DNA of 64,000 nt, taken from the NCBI RefSeq assembly GCF_023100945.1, contig NZ_CP064689.1, positions 4,322,001-4,386,000 on the forward strand, given 5' to 3'. Positions within the stretch are counted from its first letter, which is position 1, and each line of letters starts with the position of its first letter. A program made the position numbers and the translations under genes. This DNA comes from Bradyrhizobium sp. 200. GTDB taxonomy: Bacteria > Pseudomonadota > Alphaproteobacteria > Rhizobiales > Xanthobacteraceae. Below the pieces are notes generated by a model that saw nothing but the letters and a program-made list of their open reading frames with translations, was not told the DNA's origin and made no database searches. This document shows positions 62,742-64,000 of this stretch, one piece after another.

Positions 62742-63410
62742 ATGGCGCGCACGATCGGTTCTCACGGCCCGAAGACGATGGAGGCAATCCGCAAAGCCGG
62801 GCTGCGTCTGATCTTCGAGCACGGTTACGCGGCCATGAGCCTGCGCCAACTCGCCGCCGAAGTCGGAATCCAGTCGGGATCGCTCTACAACCACATCAGC
62901 ACCAAGCAGGAACTGCTGTTCGAGCTGATACGCGACCACATCAACGAACTGCTTCGCCAGCTCGATCGCGCCTTGCAGGGCAAACAGCGGCCGGTCGACA
63001 AGCTTCGCGCCTTCGTTGCTTTCCACGTCACCTATCATATGACGAAAAAGCGCGAGGTCTTCATCGCCAATTCCGAGCTGCGAAGTCTGGAGCCGAAGAA
63101 TTACGAAGAGATCGTGGCGCTGCGCGGCGCCTATGAGCGGCGGCTGGCGGAAATTCTCAGCGAGGGCGTCGCCGAAGGCGAATTCGAAGTCGTCGACATC
63201 CAGGTCGCGACATTTGCGATCCTGGCCCTGCTGACCGGCCTCACCACATGGTACCGCCCCGGCGGGCGGCTCACCAGGGAGGCCATCGTCGCCGCTCACG
63301 AAAAGCTGGTGCTATCAAGTGTCGCCCCCGGCGCGACACCTGACCCGGCCCGAACCAAACGCGCGCCCTCCCCTGATATCACAGCGCCCGGCAGGTTGGA
63401 GCGCCGATGA
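62742..63410 (+). CDS. TetR-family regulator, likely of leucine catabolism
   Basis: 222 residues. N-terminal HTH (SLRQLAAEVGIQSGSLYNHISTKQELLFELI, about residues 29-58) and an all-helical ligand domain. Divergent from ivd, the position of the LiuQ-type TetR regulators described for branched-chain amino acid breakdown. The last 25 residues are Pro/Arg-rich and probably disordered. Overlaps the Lrp gene as ATGA. Confidence 0.82.
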   Translation: MARTIGSHGPKTMEAIRKAGLRLIFEHGYAAMSLRQLAAEVGIQSGSLYNHISTKQELLFELIRDHINELLRQLDRALQGKQRPVDKLRAFVAFHVTYHMTKKREVFIANSELRSLEPKNYEEIVALRGAYERRLAEILSEGVAEGEFEVVDIQVATFAILALLTGLTTWYRPGGRLTREAIVAAHEKLVLSSVAPGATPDPARTKRAPSPDITAPGRLERR

Positions 63411-63910
63411 TGCCTATGACGGAACGCCACCCCCTCGACGACATCGACCTGAAGATACTGGCCGAGCTGCAGCGGGACGGACGTATCCGCAACAACGAAC
63501 TGGCTGAGCGGGTCGGCCTTTCGGAGCCTCCGTGCCGGCGGCGGGTTCGCGTCCTGCGCGAGCGCGGCTATGTCAGCGCCATCAGGGCCACGCTGGATGA
63601 AACGTTGCTTGGCTACGACGTCATTTCCTTTGTCCTGATCCAGTTGCAGAGCCAGGCCCAGGCGCCGCTGCAGGCGTTCGAAAAATCGATCGCGGCGGTG
63701 CCGCTCGTCCTGCAGTCCTGGCGGATTTCGGGCGACGCCGACTATCTGCTCAAATGCGTGGCGCGAAACGTCGAGGGCATGCACCAGCAGCTTCTGCAGT
63801 TTTCCGCGATGCCTGAAGTGCGCAACATCAGAACCTTCCCGGTGCTGGGCGTCGCAAAGGACGCGCCACTGCCGATATCGAGCGATCCGTCGGCATCCGG
63901 CCCGGAATAA
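63407..63910 (+). CDS. Lrp/AsnC-family regulator
   Basis: 167 residues; the start overlaps the TetR stop as ATGA, and a second ATG follows directly. HTH IRNNELAERVGLSEPPCRRRVRVLRERGYV and the RAM effector domain (VLQSWRISGDADYLLKCVARNVEGM). Lrp proteins sense amino acids such as leucine, in keeping with the neighbouring leucine pathway. Coupled to TetR, so the two regulators are made together. Confidence 0.85.
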   Translation: MMPMTERHPLDDIDLKILAELQRDGRIRNNELAERVGLSEPPCRRRVRVLRERGYVSAIRATLDETLLGYDVISFVLIQLQSQAQAPLQAFEKSIAAVPLVLQSWRISGDADYLLKCVARNVEGMHQQLLQFSAMPEVRNIRTFPVLGVAKDAPLPISSDPSASGPE

Positions 63911-63967
63911 TCAATCGCGCCTCATGCCGGTTGCGCCGCGCAAAGGCAGGCGCCCGGCGTCGCCGCC

Positions 63968-64000
63968 CTAATGGGTCCAGGGTTCGACGCGCTTGAAGGC
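63968..64000 (-). CDS. Possible 3' end of a gene entering from the right
   Basis: The last 33 bases on the minus strand read AFKRVEPWTH and a TAG stop (63968-63970). Too short to classify; it may be chance, but the gap after the Lrp gene would be normal for a convergent gene end. Confidence 0.3.
   Translation of the reverse strand, partial: AFKRVEPWTH

Overview
The window reads as a chromosomal segment of an alphaproteobacterium of the Bradyrhizobium/Rhodopseudomonas group (Nitrobacteraceae). This rests on high GC, the general amino-acid (aap) transporter, DUF3551 and DUF6481 small proteins, pentapeptide MXKDX repeats, a tad/cpa pilus locus, and several palindromic intergenic repeats that I recognise from that group. 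I identified the genus from memory of such sequences, not by a search.

Layout. 1-1.4 kb: a partial hypothetical gene and a DTW-domain tRNA modification enzyme. 1.5-10.6 kb: a four-gene RND efflux operon on the minus strand (outer-membrane lipoprotein, adaptor, two different RND pumps, MdtABC/MuxABC style). 11.0-14.4 kb: a membrane-lipid group (COG2907 FAD protein, DUF1365 protein, cyclopropane fatty acid synthase) whose first gene has lost about 100 bp near its 3' end and is frameshifted. 14.5-21.7 kb: sulfur and amino-acid genes (cysteine synthase, aapJQMP, cystathionine beta-lyase). 22.0-27.6 kb: cpaBCDE plus a TadD-like lipoprotein and a PilZ protein; cpaF, tadB, tadC, the pilin and the prepilin peptidase are not here. 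27.9-33.3 kb: a Na/Pi cotransporter-like protein and a four-gene envelope glycosylation cluster (GT39, PAP2, GT2, LAB_N). 33.4-40.8 kb: penicillin-binding protein 1C and a 1736-residue alpha-2-macroglobulin, translationally coupled. 41.1 kb: tRNA-Arg(TCT). 41.3-48.6 kb: a run of more than a dozen very small genes, many exported, with an H-NS-like and a PilZ protein, separated by dispersed repeats. 49.0-56.7 kb: two complete TRAP transporters flanking a divergent GntR regulator, and a DapA-family enzyme. 56.8-62.6 kb: leucine/isovalerate catabolism (ivd, mccB, mccA, HMG-CoA lyase) with divergent, overlapping TetR and Lrp/AsnC regulators at 62.7-63.9 kb.

How it fits together. Many neighbours are translationally coupled by ATGA or TGATG overlaps (aapQ/aapM, cpaD/cpaE, dctP/dctQ/dctM, mccB/mccA/hmgL, TetR/Lrp, yfhM/pbpC), which fixes several start codons. 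Nothing here looks like a phage, integrative element or CRISPR array. The most interesting signals are the broken FAD gene in the lipid operon, the split pilus locus, the possible lipid A modification cluster, repeats that encode protein ends (PBP1C N-terminus, GntR C-terminus), a palindromic operator at the second TRAP operon, and the small-protein region.
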